A stretch of 63,386 nucleotides of DNA from Candidatus Aminicenantota bacterium (lineage in GTDB: Bacteria; Acidobacteriota; Aminicenantia; Aminicenantales; Aminicenantaceae), in assembly GCA_020348385.1 (NCBI GenBank), contig CP070750.1, forward strand, positions 2,178,507-2,241,892, given 5' to 3'. The notes under the pieces were generated by a model. That model ran no database searches. It saw only the letters and a program-made list of their open reading frames with translations, and was not told the origin of the DNA. Every line of letters starts with the position of its first letter. Position 1 is the first letter of the stretch. Of this stretch, positions 49,782-58,393 are shown one piece after another. The position numbers and the translations under genes are program-made.

Positions 49782-50615
49782 ATGAAGAAAAACCTGATTG
49801 TTATCATTCTTCTCCTCAGCTGCGCTCTTTTCATGGGATTAAAACTCATCACGGACAAGATTCCCCGATCGAACATAGGAGCCTCTATCATTTACATCCC
49901 TTCGGGAAAATACCTGAAACACGCCACCTTCGGGTATTCCGCCCTATTGGCAGATTTGGTTTACATCTGGGCCATCCAGTACTACAGCGACTACACGATA
50001 GCCGAAAGATATGATCATCTGGACCACATCTTTTCCATTATTGCCGAACTCGATCCCCGCTATCTCGATCCCTACGAAATGGGGGCCATCATCGCCGTGT
50101 ATGAGGCCAGAGATCCCTATTTGGCATTCAAGGTGCTCGATCGTGGCCTGGAAAAAAATCCCGACCAATGGATCTTTCCTTACCAGGCCGGGCATTATGC
50201 GGCTCTAACCCTAAAAGACTATGATTTGGCCAGGCAATATTACCAGAAAACAAAGGAAATCGAAGGCGCCCCGGCAATCGCCAAGAGGCTATTTGCAGAT
50301 GCGGCCTTCAAAGTGACGGACTATCAGGCAGCTTGGCAAAATTGGTGGGAGGTCTATCTGACAACAGACGATGCGAGGATAAAAAAAATCGCGTCCAACC
50401 ATCTGTACCAGGTGAAATCGGCTATGGACCTCGCCCAGCTCAAGGAGGCCATAGAAAAATACCGGCAAAAATACGGACAATTTCCGGCTGAGCTGGGTCA
50501 GCTCGTCCGCGCCGGGATTCTGGATTCAGTCCCGAAGGATTTGGATGAAAAAGACTACATTTATGATCCTGAAACCGGGGATGCCGAGCCCTCATTAGTA
50601 TGGTGGAAAAGATAA
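49782..50615 (+). CDS. Membrane-anchored TPR-like protein with GspG-like tail
   Basis: 277 residues. One N-terminal helix (about 4-22), then helical repeats of TPR type (about 70-215; IIAELDPRYLDPYEMGA, LDRGLEKNPDQWIFPYQAG). The C-terminal 50 residues (EAIEKYRQKYGQFPAELGQLV, then GILDSVPKDL, YIYDPETG) look like the C-terminal part of GspG/pilin-type pseudopilins, but there is no prepilin signal. It lies between an ABC-2 exporter and the prepilin peptidase (16-base overlap with pilD). The family is not named by any motif that I recognise. Confidence 0.65.
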   Translation: MKKNLIVIILLLSCALFMGLKLITDKIPRSNIGASIIYIPSGKYLKHATFGYSALLADLVYIWAIQYYSDYTIAERYDHLDHIFSIIAELDPRYLDPYEMGAIIAVYEARDPYLAFKVLDRGLEKNPDQWIFPYQAGHYAALTLKDYDLARQYYQKTKEIEGAPAIAKRLFADAAFKVTDYQAAWQNWWEVYLTTDDARIKKIASNHLYQVKSAMDLAQLKEAIEKYRQKYGQFPAELGQLVRAGILDSVPKDLDEKDYIYDPETGDAEPSLVWWKR

Positions 50616-51373
50616 TCATCATTGTCCTTTTTGGTTTGGCCTGGGGAAGTTTTCTCAATGTCGTCATCTTCCGGTTGCCGCTGGGGATGAGTCTCATGAG
50701 GCCCGCCTCTTCCTGTCCCCAGTGCAAAACAAAGATCAAATTTTATGACAACATCCCCATCTTTTCCTATGTGTTCCTCCGGGGGAAATGCCGCACCTGC
50801 GGAACCGAAATACCCTTTTCCTATTTTCTCGTCGAGATTCTGACTCCGCTGAGTTTTTTGCTCATTTACCAGAAATATTCCATGAGCTTTTTTTTCATTG
50901 CGTCCTGCCTTTTCGCCAGTGCAATGATTGTGCTAGGATTTATCGATTTTTACCACCAGATCCTCCCCGATGAGATCACGTTGCCGGGTTTGGTCCTCGC
51001 TTTGGTGTATGCTCCCTTTCGTTCGGACCTGAGCCTGACCCAAGCTTTAATCGGAGCGGTAGTGGGAGCCGGATTTTTGCTTTTTATCTATGGGGCCTAC
51101 TATTTTCTTCGGAAAAAAGAGGGATTGGGAATGGGAGACGTGACGATGATGCTTTTGATCGGGGCTTACTTGGGCTGGCAGCTGACTTTTTTCACTCTCA
51201 TTCTGGCATCATTCGTGGGAGCCATCGTCGGGGTTCTGTTTATCCTCTTCCAAAAAAAAGACCTTCAGTATTCCTTGCCCTTTGGGACTTTTTTGGCCCC
51301 CGCCGCTTATTTCTCCCTTCTTTGGGGAGAACAAATCATCCAAGTCTATCTCGGTCTTTTCCGCACACCTTAG
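50600..51373 (+). CDS. pilD: Prepilin peptidase / N-methyltransferase
   Basis: 257 residues. The N-terminal methyltransferase domain shows WGSFLNVVIFRLP and the zinc motif SCPQCK with CRTCG. The A24 aspartyl protease domain has Asp in GFIDFYHQILPDEITLP and GLGMGDVTMMLLIGAYLGW, the catalytic pair. Six to eight helices. It cleaves the leader of type IV prepilins and methylates the new N-terminus; the minor pilins at 55-58 kb are likely substrates. The start codon lies inside the TPR gene. Confidence 0.94.
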   Translation: MVEKIIIIVLFGLAWGSFLNVVIFRLPLGMSLMRPASSCPQCKTKIKFYDNIPIFSYVFLRGKCRTCGTEIPFSYFLVEILTPLSFLLIYQKYSMSFFFIASCLFASAMIVLGFIDFYHQILPDEITLPGLVLALVYAPFRSDLSLTQALIGAVVGAGFLLFIYGAYYFLRKKEGLGMGDVTMMLLIGAYLGWQLTFFTLILASFVGAIVGVLFILFQKKDLQYSLPFGTFLAPAAYFSLLWGEQIIQVYLGLFRTP

Positions 51374-51392
51374 TCGTCTACATACGATAAAA

Positions 51393-54300
51393 TTAATTAC
51401 GGATGACCTTATAGATCTCTCTCCAGGATTTGATCGTGAGGACCGCGCCCACCGGTTGCTCGAGTTTTTGGATGGTGGAATCGTACTCCTGAATGTAGAC
51501 TTCTCTTTTCCGGTCTCCGTTCACCCTATCTGTATCACCCAGGGCGACAGCAGATCTCGTTTTGGATGCAAGATCTAGGCTCTGGAGTGTTCCCGTTGAA
51601 TCGCGAAAAGCCGATCCTCCGACAGCACTTCCGGCCATCGATTGGACAAATCGACCATACAACTTCCCAGCGCCTTCCAGGTTCACACAGGGATCCACGG
51701 CTTCGATGCTCAAAGTCAGCGTGCTGAAGTACACGATGGAGTTGGCTACCACAGGATCGGACCAGACCTTGGCTCCGACATCCAGATCGCCCATATCGAG
51801 GGCGGGATCGAGATTGAGCAGCGCTGCATCGCCCATGAACCATTCCACCTCAGGATTATTCAACGTATCCAACAGAGCTACAAATGAGTAGGTGGTATCA
51901 CCCGGAGCTGAATCATCTCCTCCCGTTCCAAAAAAGACATGAGGGATCGAGGCTGTAGCTGATGGGCTAATCCAAGATTCCGGTTTGGTGATGATCGGGT
52001 AGTTGTTGGCATCCTCATAGATGACATTCAGGGCATTATTCCAGGTCGTACTAGTCGGATTTCTCCTGATGAATTCATCGCTTGAATCCAGGCGATAGAC
52101 TCTCCCGTCCAGATCGGCAAAATACACCCGGTCGGTGAATCCATCTTGGTCGACATCGATCGAAGAGGGAGAACCGGGGATGGTATTCTGGATATTGGGA
52201 AAACTGCCCGAGGTATTCACTTCAACCGTCTCATAATCCCAAAAGGCAACCCCGGTTTCGATATCCACACCATAGAAATAATTCCCGACCGTGTTGTTGG
52301 TGTCATTATCGTATCCTGACCCGACAAAAGCCACAAATGTATCCGAGCCATCATTCACGATTTTACCCACGGTGGGGATGGACCATGTTTCCCCCATTGT
52401 ATCTTCGGTGAACTCCCAGAGCGGCTGCGGATCATAAGGATCGGTGATATCCAGAGCAAAATAATAGTTCAATCCGCCGGCAATAGTGCTGCCAAAGCCC
52501 GGACCCTGACCACAAATCAAAACGGTTCGCCATTCTCTGCTCCCGTTGCCGTCGGCATCGATGTAGACATCTTCGGCAACCGGGCTGCCATCCACATAAA
52601 CGTCGTGAGAAAAGTATCGTTCTCCGGTTGCAACATCCACGGCCCACATATTCTTCAATTTGGGGAGAAGATTGTACGGGATAAATCCCCAAATCTCTTC
52701 TCCGGTGAGGGCATCAAAACAGTGAATCATCCCATCATTGGCACCCACATAGATGACTTTCCTCCGGTTCTGATTCGCTGTGAGAAAATTATCATACCCG
52801 GCGCCCTTCAGCCCTGCGTTTCCGTCCGGAGGCCCGACAACAATCAGCTGGGAATGGTTGATATCTCCCAGTTTCCAATACCGCCCCTCACCCCTGACAA
52901 AATCGATCAAGCCCGCGTTATCGTTGTTCACATCCTGGAGTATCGGCCCGAGTGTGGCCACGTTGGCCGTGGTAAAATCCGTCCTGCCGAGCCCGGAGAC
53001 ACCAGGTACGGCCGTGTAGATTGTCCGCGTTCCAGCGGCTCGAGCATCCAACAATTCTCCTGCATCCCATTCGATGATCACTCCTGCAATATCCACATTG
53101 ACATCTCTCCCAGATGAAGCGGATAAATCGGAGGTTGTAACCGTTCGGAGAATTGAATCTGAAGTGGCAGCAGGAGTTGTGCTGGACACATTATATGCCC
53201 GCAAATGTCCCTGCCAGCCGGGGAAGTAAAAAGTGCCGGCGAGGACGAACCTTTTTTGAGAGCCACTGTCATCGACGGTCGTTACAGCCACCGTCGTCCG
53301 GGAGTACTCCCTCCTGTCCACATACACGTATTCCCAGCTTACCTCATAAATCTCGGGAGTTTCAAACGAGGCACTTTCGTATTCGGCCATCGGATCTTCT
53401 TCCGCGGACAGGAGTGCTTTCCAGTATAGGCGTGCTCCATAGTGGTTGAACGTGTGCCAAGGCAGGTCTGTCTGGCTGCGGATATCGTTTTCCAAAAAGG
53501 TGGTGTACAGCTCCCAATCTTGGCCATTGTTGGAGACATAAAACTCGACCGATAGCCCCTGGCTGGAGCCTCCCTCAACCCTTTGCTCGATACTCGTCAT
53601 CTGGACGCGAGTAATGGCATACTGTCTCTGATCGAGAGTCCCCGCCACATTGGTCGACCGGGCCTCCCCATTCAAGGCATAAACGCCGGCTAAATCGTTC
53701 CGGATCAGGTAGTAGTCACCTGAATGGTTGGCATCGGCCAACACCACATCGATGTCGCCATCCACATCGTAGTCAACCATGGCGCTCATATCCACATCAT
53801 GGGGATCCGGCAAGATCGGGTCGCAGTTATTCAAACACCTGAACTGAAAGTCCGGTTCAAAAACTCCCGGAGACGTTTCCACCAGTCCCAGGTTTTTCCA
53901 GAAGTACATGCGGGCTTCATTGCCCGCGTTCCAGCGGTCGTTTGCCGCGAATATATCTACCCAGCCGTCATTGTTAAAATCTCCCACGACCGTGGCGACC
54001 GGCCCGGTACACTCCGGAACAGGAATGGGAATTTCATGGTAGGTGAAATTGCCTGTCCCGTCATTCTCATAATAAACGAGGTGGTCGTAATCATTGACTG
54101 TGCCGCCGATGATATCCACATCTCCGTCTTTGTCAAAATCGGCTGCGTCTATGGTAGATCCTCCCCGAGCAGGAGATCCATCGGTAAAACCTGTATTCTG
54201 ATCATAAGCCAGCTCGGATATGCTGAAGTTGCTCAGGTCAAAATTCCCCGGACCCGGATTTCTGACAAGAAATATCTTATCTTCGCTGATGACGAGAATA

Positions 54301-55022
54301 TCCACATCCGCGTCTCCATCGATATCCACCGAGGCCAAGTGGTCTGCGGCCCAATGGCAGTAGATACCGGCGCTCATGAATTCACTGGTGAAATCCAAGT
54401 TTGGTGCCAAATCATAGGTGGCAAAATCCGGATCTAAGGGTGTTCCTATGTTGATGTACATGACTGCAAAAAACTGTGTGTACCCGAATGAATCTTCCTT
54501 GTTTTTGTAGAAGAAAAAATCAAGGAGACCGTCGCTGTTATAATCACCGACCGTGATAGAGGCTGGGCCGACTTCGAGATGTAAACCTTTGTCATACACT
54601 TCTGTCTCGTCGATCAAATACACGATCCCATCGTCGTCTATACCGTCCCCGTTTATATCTGTGTAATTGTTTCTGATCAGGATCAACCGGTTATCCGGGT
54701 TGGCGGTGATGTCCAATCCGATCAAATCCGGCCTTCCATCCCCGTCGAAATCACCGGAATCGCACACGTAGATTCTCGCCCCCATACCCGAAGGTTCTGT
54801 GACCTCGAAGTTGGCTCCCAGATAATTCAACGTGATCGGAGCCGGCGTCCAATTCCGCACCGAACACCATGCATGATCCTTATAGGTGAGCGTGCTGAAA
54901 TCTTCCGTAAAATTGCCTGTATATTCTGTGCATTGTTGTTGAGTCCAGACATACGTGGCGATAAACGCGAGTATCGCCATCAAAGGGAGAATCCATAATT
55001 TGAATCTAATTTTTTTTGTCAT
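51393..55022 (-). CDS. pilY1: PilY1-like pilus tip protein with VCBS/FG-GAP repeats
   Basis: 1209 residues with a signal peptide (1-27). The N-terminal third (about 85-430) has several FG-GAP/VCBS repeats with calcium-type DxDxDG loops (SGDFDGDGRPDL, TVGDYNSDGLLDF, DFDKDGDVDIIGG). The C-terminal half (about 700-1205) is the PilY1 beta-propeller: VIYVGANDGMIHCFDALTGEE, VLICGQGPGFGSTIAGG, YYFALDITDPYDPQPLWEF and DVDQDGFTDRVYFADLDGR. PilY1 acts at the pilus tip in adhesion and retraction control. It ends the minor pilin operon. The start has GAGGGG upstream. Confidence 0.9.
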   Translation of the reverse strand: MTKKIRFKLWILPLMAILAFIATYVWTQQQCTEYTGNFTEDFSTLTYKDHAWCSVRNWTPAPITLNYLGANFEVTEPSGMGARIYVCDSGDFDGDGRPDLIGLDITANPDNRLILIRNNYTDINGDGIDDDGIVYLIDETEVYDKGLHLEVGPASITVGDYNSDGLLDFFFYKNKEDSFGYTQFFAVMYINIGTPLDPDFATYDLAPNLDFTSEFMSAGIYCHWAADHLASVDIDGDADVDILVISEDKIFLVRNPGPGNFDLSNFSISELAYDQNTGFTDGSPARGGSTIDAADFDKDGDVDIIGGTVNDYDHLVYYENDGTGNFTYHEIPIPVPECTGPVATVVGDFNNDGWVDIFAANDRWNAGNEARMYFWKNLGLVETSPGVFEPDFQFRCLNNCDPILPDPHDVDMSAMVDYDVDGDIDVVLADANHSGDYYLIRNDLAGVYALNGEARSTNVAGTLDQRQYAITRVQMTSIEQRVEGGSSQGLSVEFYVSNNGQDWELYTTFLENDIRSQTDLPWHTFNHYGARLYWKALLSAEEDPMAEYESASFETPEIYEVSWEYVYVDRREYSRTTVAVTTVDDSGSQKRFVLAGTFYFPGWQGHLRAYNVSSTTPAATSDSILRTVTTSDLSASSGRDVNVDIAGVIIEWDAGELLDARAAGTRTIYTAVPGVSGLGRTDFTTANVATLGPILQDVNNDNAGLIDFVRGEGRYWKLGDINHSQLIVVGPPDGNAGLKGAGYDNFLTANQNRRKVIYVGANDGMIHCFDALTGEEIWGFIPYNLLPKLKNMWAVDVATGERYFSHDVYVDGSPVAEDVYIDADGNGSREWRTVLICGQGPGFGSTIAGGLNYYFALDITDPYDPQPLWEFTEDTMGETWSIPTVGKIVNDGSDTFVAFVGSGYDNDTNNTVGNYFYGVDIETGVAFWDYETVEVNTSGSFPNIQNTIPGSPSSIDVDQDGFTDRVYFADLDGRVYRLDSSDEFIRRNPTSTTWNNALNVIYEDANNYPIITKPESWISPSATASIPHVFFGTGGDDSAPGDTTYSFVALLDTLNNPEVEWFMGDAALLNLDPALDMGDLDVGAKVWSDPVVANSIVYFSTLTLSIEAVDPCVNLEGAGKLYGRFVQSMAGSAVGGSAFRDSTGTLQSLDLASKTRSAVALGDTDRVNGDRKREVYIQEYDSTIQKLEQPVGAVLTIKSWREIYKVIRN

Positions 55023-55080
55023 TTTTCCCCTCTTCCTTTTCTCTATTTTAATCTTCCTTTTTCAGACTTTCCTGTTTTCA

Positions 55081-55680
55081 TCAATTAAGTTCGACCGCCA
55101 ATACGATTTCAAGCCGGGATGTTGTCATTGTCGACCCTGTCCCAGATGTGCCAATGCAAATAAGAAGGGCATCATAGGGGTCTGATGAAACCCCTCCCCG
55201 TTCGTCATCCATCAAAAAGGCTGTGTATGTGTAACGGGGATCGGTCCCGCCTCCCTGGGCCGGAACAAATTCCTGTTTGAAAAAGATGATATTGCCGTAG
55301 TCGGGGGTTCCATCGTCATTAGAATCCAATAAACTAAACAATTCCAAATCTGTCATTTTCCGGAAATAATTGACGTCCTGCGGGATGTCGATGCCTGCCG
55401 GGTCCACTAAATAATGGCCCTCGAAATTTATCCAGGATTCATTGATGAATAAATCCTCGACGGCAATCCATGCGGCATCGAAACCGGCTTCGGCGGCATT
55501 GAAAGCATTGTGCTGCGTGCGGAGATTCCCTGCGACCCGGGAACCGACCCCGGTCACGGTGATCACAGCAATCCCGACTGTCACAAGGAATGCCATCACA
55601 AGGATGACAACTATCAATCCCGAACCTTTTTCCAGGCCGGGATCTCGCTGTTTTTTTGGAAACCGGAATGTATTCATCAT
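55081..55680 (-). CDS. pilX: PilX-like minor pilin
   Basis: 199 residues. After a short charged N-terminus, the hydrophobic segment GSGLIVVILVMAFLVTVGIA is followed by a PilX-type region ending in NLRTQHNAFNAAEAGFDAAW, the hallmark of PilX N-terminal domains (A-F-N-A-A-E-A-G). It lacks the Glu5 found in other pilins, as usual for PilX. It belongs to the pilus minor-pilin complex with PilV, PilW and PilY1. Confidence 0.86.
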   Translation of the reverse strand: MMNTFRFPKKQRDPGLEKGSGLIVVILVMAFLVTVGIAVITVTGVGSRVAGNLRTQHNAFNAAEAGFDAAWIAVEDLFINESWINFEGHYLVDPAGIDIPQDVNYFRKMTDLELFSLLDSNDDGTPDYGNIIFFKQEFVPAQGGGTDPRYTYTAFLMDDERGGVSSDPYDALLICIGTSGTGSTMTTSRLEIVLAVELN

Positions 55681-55696
55681 TTTCTCTTTCCTTTTT

Positions 55697-56827
55697 TTAT
55701 CGTGTTCCCGTGTTGTATATATTCAAAGATAAATTTCTGATATTGGACGTAGATTCGAGCAAAAATCTTTTATGCTTATCATCATCGCTCGCTCCCGGAC
55801 TGTTGGCGATAGTTGGCCTCCTGTACAGATGAATGTTAGCAGGGGGATTCGCGCCTATACTCACGAAAGGATTCTCAGTCCGGCCCAACACCCAAATCTT
55901 GACTTGACGGATGCGCCTGACCATCGTGATATCGCCCGTCCAGACCGATTGCCATTCGATGAAGCCATCCAGGGTATTGTTGGCGTCATTATCAAAATCC
56001 CCATTGTACTCGAACTGGAGGTTTTCCACATTTCTGGCTAGCGGATAATGGATGCCGTTCATGGTCAGGTACAGGATATTTCCTTCACCGTTTCCGATGT
56101 ACCCATCAGTGCCTGCGGTCAATCCCGGATAGTTCCCCGTGACATCCAGCCAGTATTCTTTCACGTTGACAAATGTCACCATCCCCCCATCATAGTCGTT
56201 GGAACTGGGGCAGGTCCCGGATAAGCCGCCGGGGGGGTTGACTCCAGGCGCCAAACCAGGAGAAAAATTAAGCCGCTCGTTCTGGCCTGTCGCATCATGC
56301 GTGACATGGGTTATGGTTCTCACTTCGGCGACCATGCATCCCGATTCCGGGTTGGGAATTATGAGGACCGTTTGTTCTTCATATTCTGCGTCTTCATATT
56401 GGAACTGTTCAAGACTGTAATCTTCAAGAGACAGGTTGGCTGCCGCTCCTTGATAGTTGGATATCCTCAAATTCAAGGGCTCATCGAAATTCCCCAATAC
56501 TTTCAGACGGTCGGGTTCCACAACAGCCCCCTGGTTCTCGTTATCCACGCCTTCCAAGGCATAACCATAAAACTCGATGGGTAAATTCACTCCGGCCATC
56601 CTGGCATCTCTGGATATGAAATACATGCCGGAGCGCACGCCATGCTGCAATTCCGCAAACTGCTGCTGGTCCACCGCGATCTGGTTGCTCGTCCTGTACA
56701 AGGACAGAGTGGCCAGGACAACGACCAATAAAATCATGCTCCCCACCAGAAGTTCCACAAGGGTGAAACCGGGACGAAGGGACTTGCTCGAAGTTTTGGT
56801 GTTTTGTTTTGATTTTTTTTCTTTCAT
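55697..56827 (-). CDS. pilW: PilW-like minor pilin
   Basis: 376 residues. The class III leader ends in RPG before FTLVELLVGSMILL (Gly-1, Phe1, Glu5), a clear prepilin peptidase site. The PilW feature ELQHGVRSGMYFISRDARMAGVN follows. The large C-terminal domain is beta-rich. It probably helps initiate pilus assembly with PilV and PilX and to present PilY1. Ribosome site is weak. Confidence 0.88.
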   Translation of the reverse strand: MKEKKSKQNTKTSSKSLRPGFTLVELLVGSMILLVVVLATLSLYRTSNQIAVDQQQFAELQHGVRSGMYFISRDARMAGVNLPIEFYGYALEGVDNENQGAVVEPDRLKVLGNFDEPLNLRISNYQGAAANLSLEDYSLEQFQYEDAEYEEQTVLIIPNPESGCMVAEVRTITHVTHDATGQNERLNFSPGLAPGVNPPGGLSGTCPSSNDYDGGMVTFVNVKEYWLDVTGNYPGLTAGTDGYIGNGEGNILYLTMNGIHYPLARNVENLQFEYNGDFDNDANNTLDGFIEWQSVWTGDITMVRRIRQVKIWVLGRTENPFVSIGANPPANIHLYRRPTIANSPGASDDDKHKRFLLESTSNIRNLSLNIYNTGTR

Positions 56828-56869
56828 TTTATTCTCGATGTATCAATATACTTATTAGGGACAAATCGA

Positions 56870-57301
56870 TCAACGGCTTATGATGGTGCTGACATCAGCT
56901 TTGACACTATACTCTTGAGGATCTCCGATGAGGTCATTCACGGCTGTATTCAATTGTTCCGCCGAGAAGACAAACACCCGGATCTCCCAGAAAAGCCCGG
57001 TCGCCTGAATCGTAGTCAACCTGCGGTAATCGATAGATCCGTCAAGATTGACATCGATCTGCTCATCGTTGGTTCCGGCTGTCAGGGTGTTCAGTTCGTC
57101 GGATGTCAAGTTTCTGTGATAATCGATCTGCTGCTGAGCAAGGAAAGTGGCGTTCGACATTCTATCCGCCCGTGAATTGTTCATCACACTGTAGGTGAAA
57201 AGCTGTGCCAGACCGAGCAACGCTATGGCCACAATGGCAATCCCGATCAACACTTCAATCAGTGAAAACCCTTCATGTTTTATTTTTTTTATCGATTTCA
57301 T
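56870..57301 (-). CDS. pilV: PilV-like minor pilin
   Basis: 143 residues. Leader cleavage site is HEG before FSLIEVLIGIAIVAIALLG (Phe1, Glu5). LAQLFTYSVMNNSRADRMSNATFLAQQ after the helix is like PilV/GspI-type minor pilins. Short C-terminal domain. It starts three bases after fimT, with AGGAAG upstream. Confidence 0.87.
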   Translation of the reverse strand: MKSIKKIKHEGFSLIEVLIGIAIVAIALLGLAQLFTYSVMNNSRADRMSNATFLAQQQIDYHRNLTSDELNTLTAGTNDEQIDVNLDGSIDYRRLTTIQATGLFWEIRVFVFSAEQLNTAVNDLIGDPQEYSVKADVSTIISR

Positions 57302-57303
57302 GG

Positions 57304-57825
57304 TTAACTTCCTGTCTTGATGTAATGGACTGAGCCCCCGGCAAAAACAGCGACGACTCTCAAATCTGGCTGTCCCTTCCTCCGCAATTTATCACTCTGG
57401 AGACTGATGCTGTTAAGATTCGTATCGAAGTTGGTTATGAATCCCAACGGGGAAAAAACGATTCCTTTGGATGGGACGCCTGTAATGTCGGGGAAATTGA
57501 CGGACACGATCAGTTTTTCAGGAATTTCTTTCCTCAAAAATCCCGGCATCGAGCTCCAATTCCCTGGGGAATCTTCCCTCTCGATTAAATAGAACCAGAC
57601 ACCTCCATCATCCAAAAACCCAACCCTATGATTGATCTTCGTTTTCACCGCTTGAAACTTGGCCCTCTGCATAGTGGTCAGAATATCTCTTGCCGAATTC
57701 TCTATTCCTCTAGTTTCCAACGTGTTCAAGATGCTCGGATAAAAAGCCGCAAGTATCACGCCCAAGATCCCCACCACAACCAAAACCTCGATAAAAGTGT
57801 ACCCTCTTTGCCAGAGTTTTCCCAT
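57304..57825 (-). CDS. fimT: FimT/GspH-like minor pilin
   Basis: About 173 residues from ATG 57825, chosen for AAGGGAAAAA upstream and because the leader then is short (MGKLWQRG). The mature start YTFIEVLVVVGILGVILAAFYP has Glu5. The segment RDILTTMQRAKFQAVKTKINHRV matches GspH/FimT, and the end PDLRVVAVFAGGSVHY is typical. It is the first gene of the minor pilin operon fimT-pilV-pilW-pilX-pilY1. Confidence 0.88.
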   Translation of the reverse strand: MGKLWQRGYTFIEVLVVVGILGVILAAFYPSILNTLETRGIENSARDILTTMQRAKFQAVKTKINHRVGFLDDGGVWFYLIEREDSPGNWSSMPGFLRKEIPEKLIVSVNFPDITGVPSKGIVFSPLGFITNFDTNLNSISLQSDKLRRKGQPDLRVVAVFAGGSVHYIKTGS

Positions 57826-58145
57826 TGTTTTTCCCTTAATTTTTTTTTCTTGCCCGTGTGTGCCGATTCTAAGCATTATCCGCCTAAATTGCAAGATTTC
57901 ATTCATCGTGGACTCGATACATACCTATATTTTATTATAAATAACAGCAAATTTCATACCACAAGCACATATTTTTAACTCGCTGTAAATAAATGAGTTA
58001 ACATTTTTTTTTACGTTTTCCCGATTTACATTGCCATTTTTTGTCATGAGTTCGACAAATACTGCTCTTTCTCGTCTGCTCAGTTCGTTATGGCTTATTA
58101 TAGATATGACCATTATATCATTGCCCGTCAATAACCGCTAAAGGT

Positions 58146-58176
58146 GATAGAAGCGATGATTTTTTCCGCTTCTATC
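58146..58176. terminator. Hairpin between divergent promoters, possible insulator
   Basis: GATAGAAGCG (58146-58155) and CGCTTCTATC (58167-58176) form a perfect ten-pair stem with an 11-base loop. Flanks lack a clean T-run on either side. It could stop stray transcription or be a protein binding site. Confidence 0.4.
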
Positions 58177-58277
58177 TCATCCTTTTGTTGGATTTCATTC
58201 ACCTGCCACGACTAGCCGTCAAAATGAAAATTTGTCTGATGGGATATACTCTCTTTTAGTCGTCTGTTTCCTCGACT

Positions 58278-58307
58278 TTGCGCATATCGTATATTCAGAT
58301 CTATAAT
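58278..58307 (+). promoter_or_regulatory. Possible sigma-70 promoter of the GT-C gene
   Basis: TTGCGC (58278-58283), 18-base spacer and TATAAT (58302-58307), about 87 bases before the ATG at 58394. Confidence 0.45.
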
Positions 58308-58393
58308 AGCCACAACCATTATCAAGGTCCCGTAAATAGCTAAGCGATGTCTTTTGCAGGCAACCCGTGCTTTATTGAATTTTTACCCTTTCT

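Larger units (their letters stand above)
57826..58393. other. Long divergent intergenic region, no confident gene
   Basis: 568 bases between the minor pilin operon and the GT-C gene. A 62-68-codon minus frame (57925-58131) contains an HTH-like SRRERAVF segment and is preceded by an extended -10, but its start is TTG or ATG without a ribosome site, so it is not called. Candidate -10 boxes for the pilins are TATAAT at 57934-57939 and TGATATAAT at 58112-58120. The 10-bp hairpin at 58146-58176 splits the two promoter areas. Confidence 0.35.

Noticed and set aside
53724..54437. A 237-codon plus-strand frame opposite pilY1
   Set aside because: It is a shadow of the repetitive FG-GAP coding sequence.
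57925..58131. A 68-codon minus frame upstream of the minor pilins
   Set aside because: It starts with TTG or an ATG without a ribosome site and shows no clear homology; kept only as a note in the intergenic entry.
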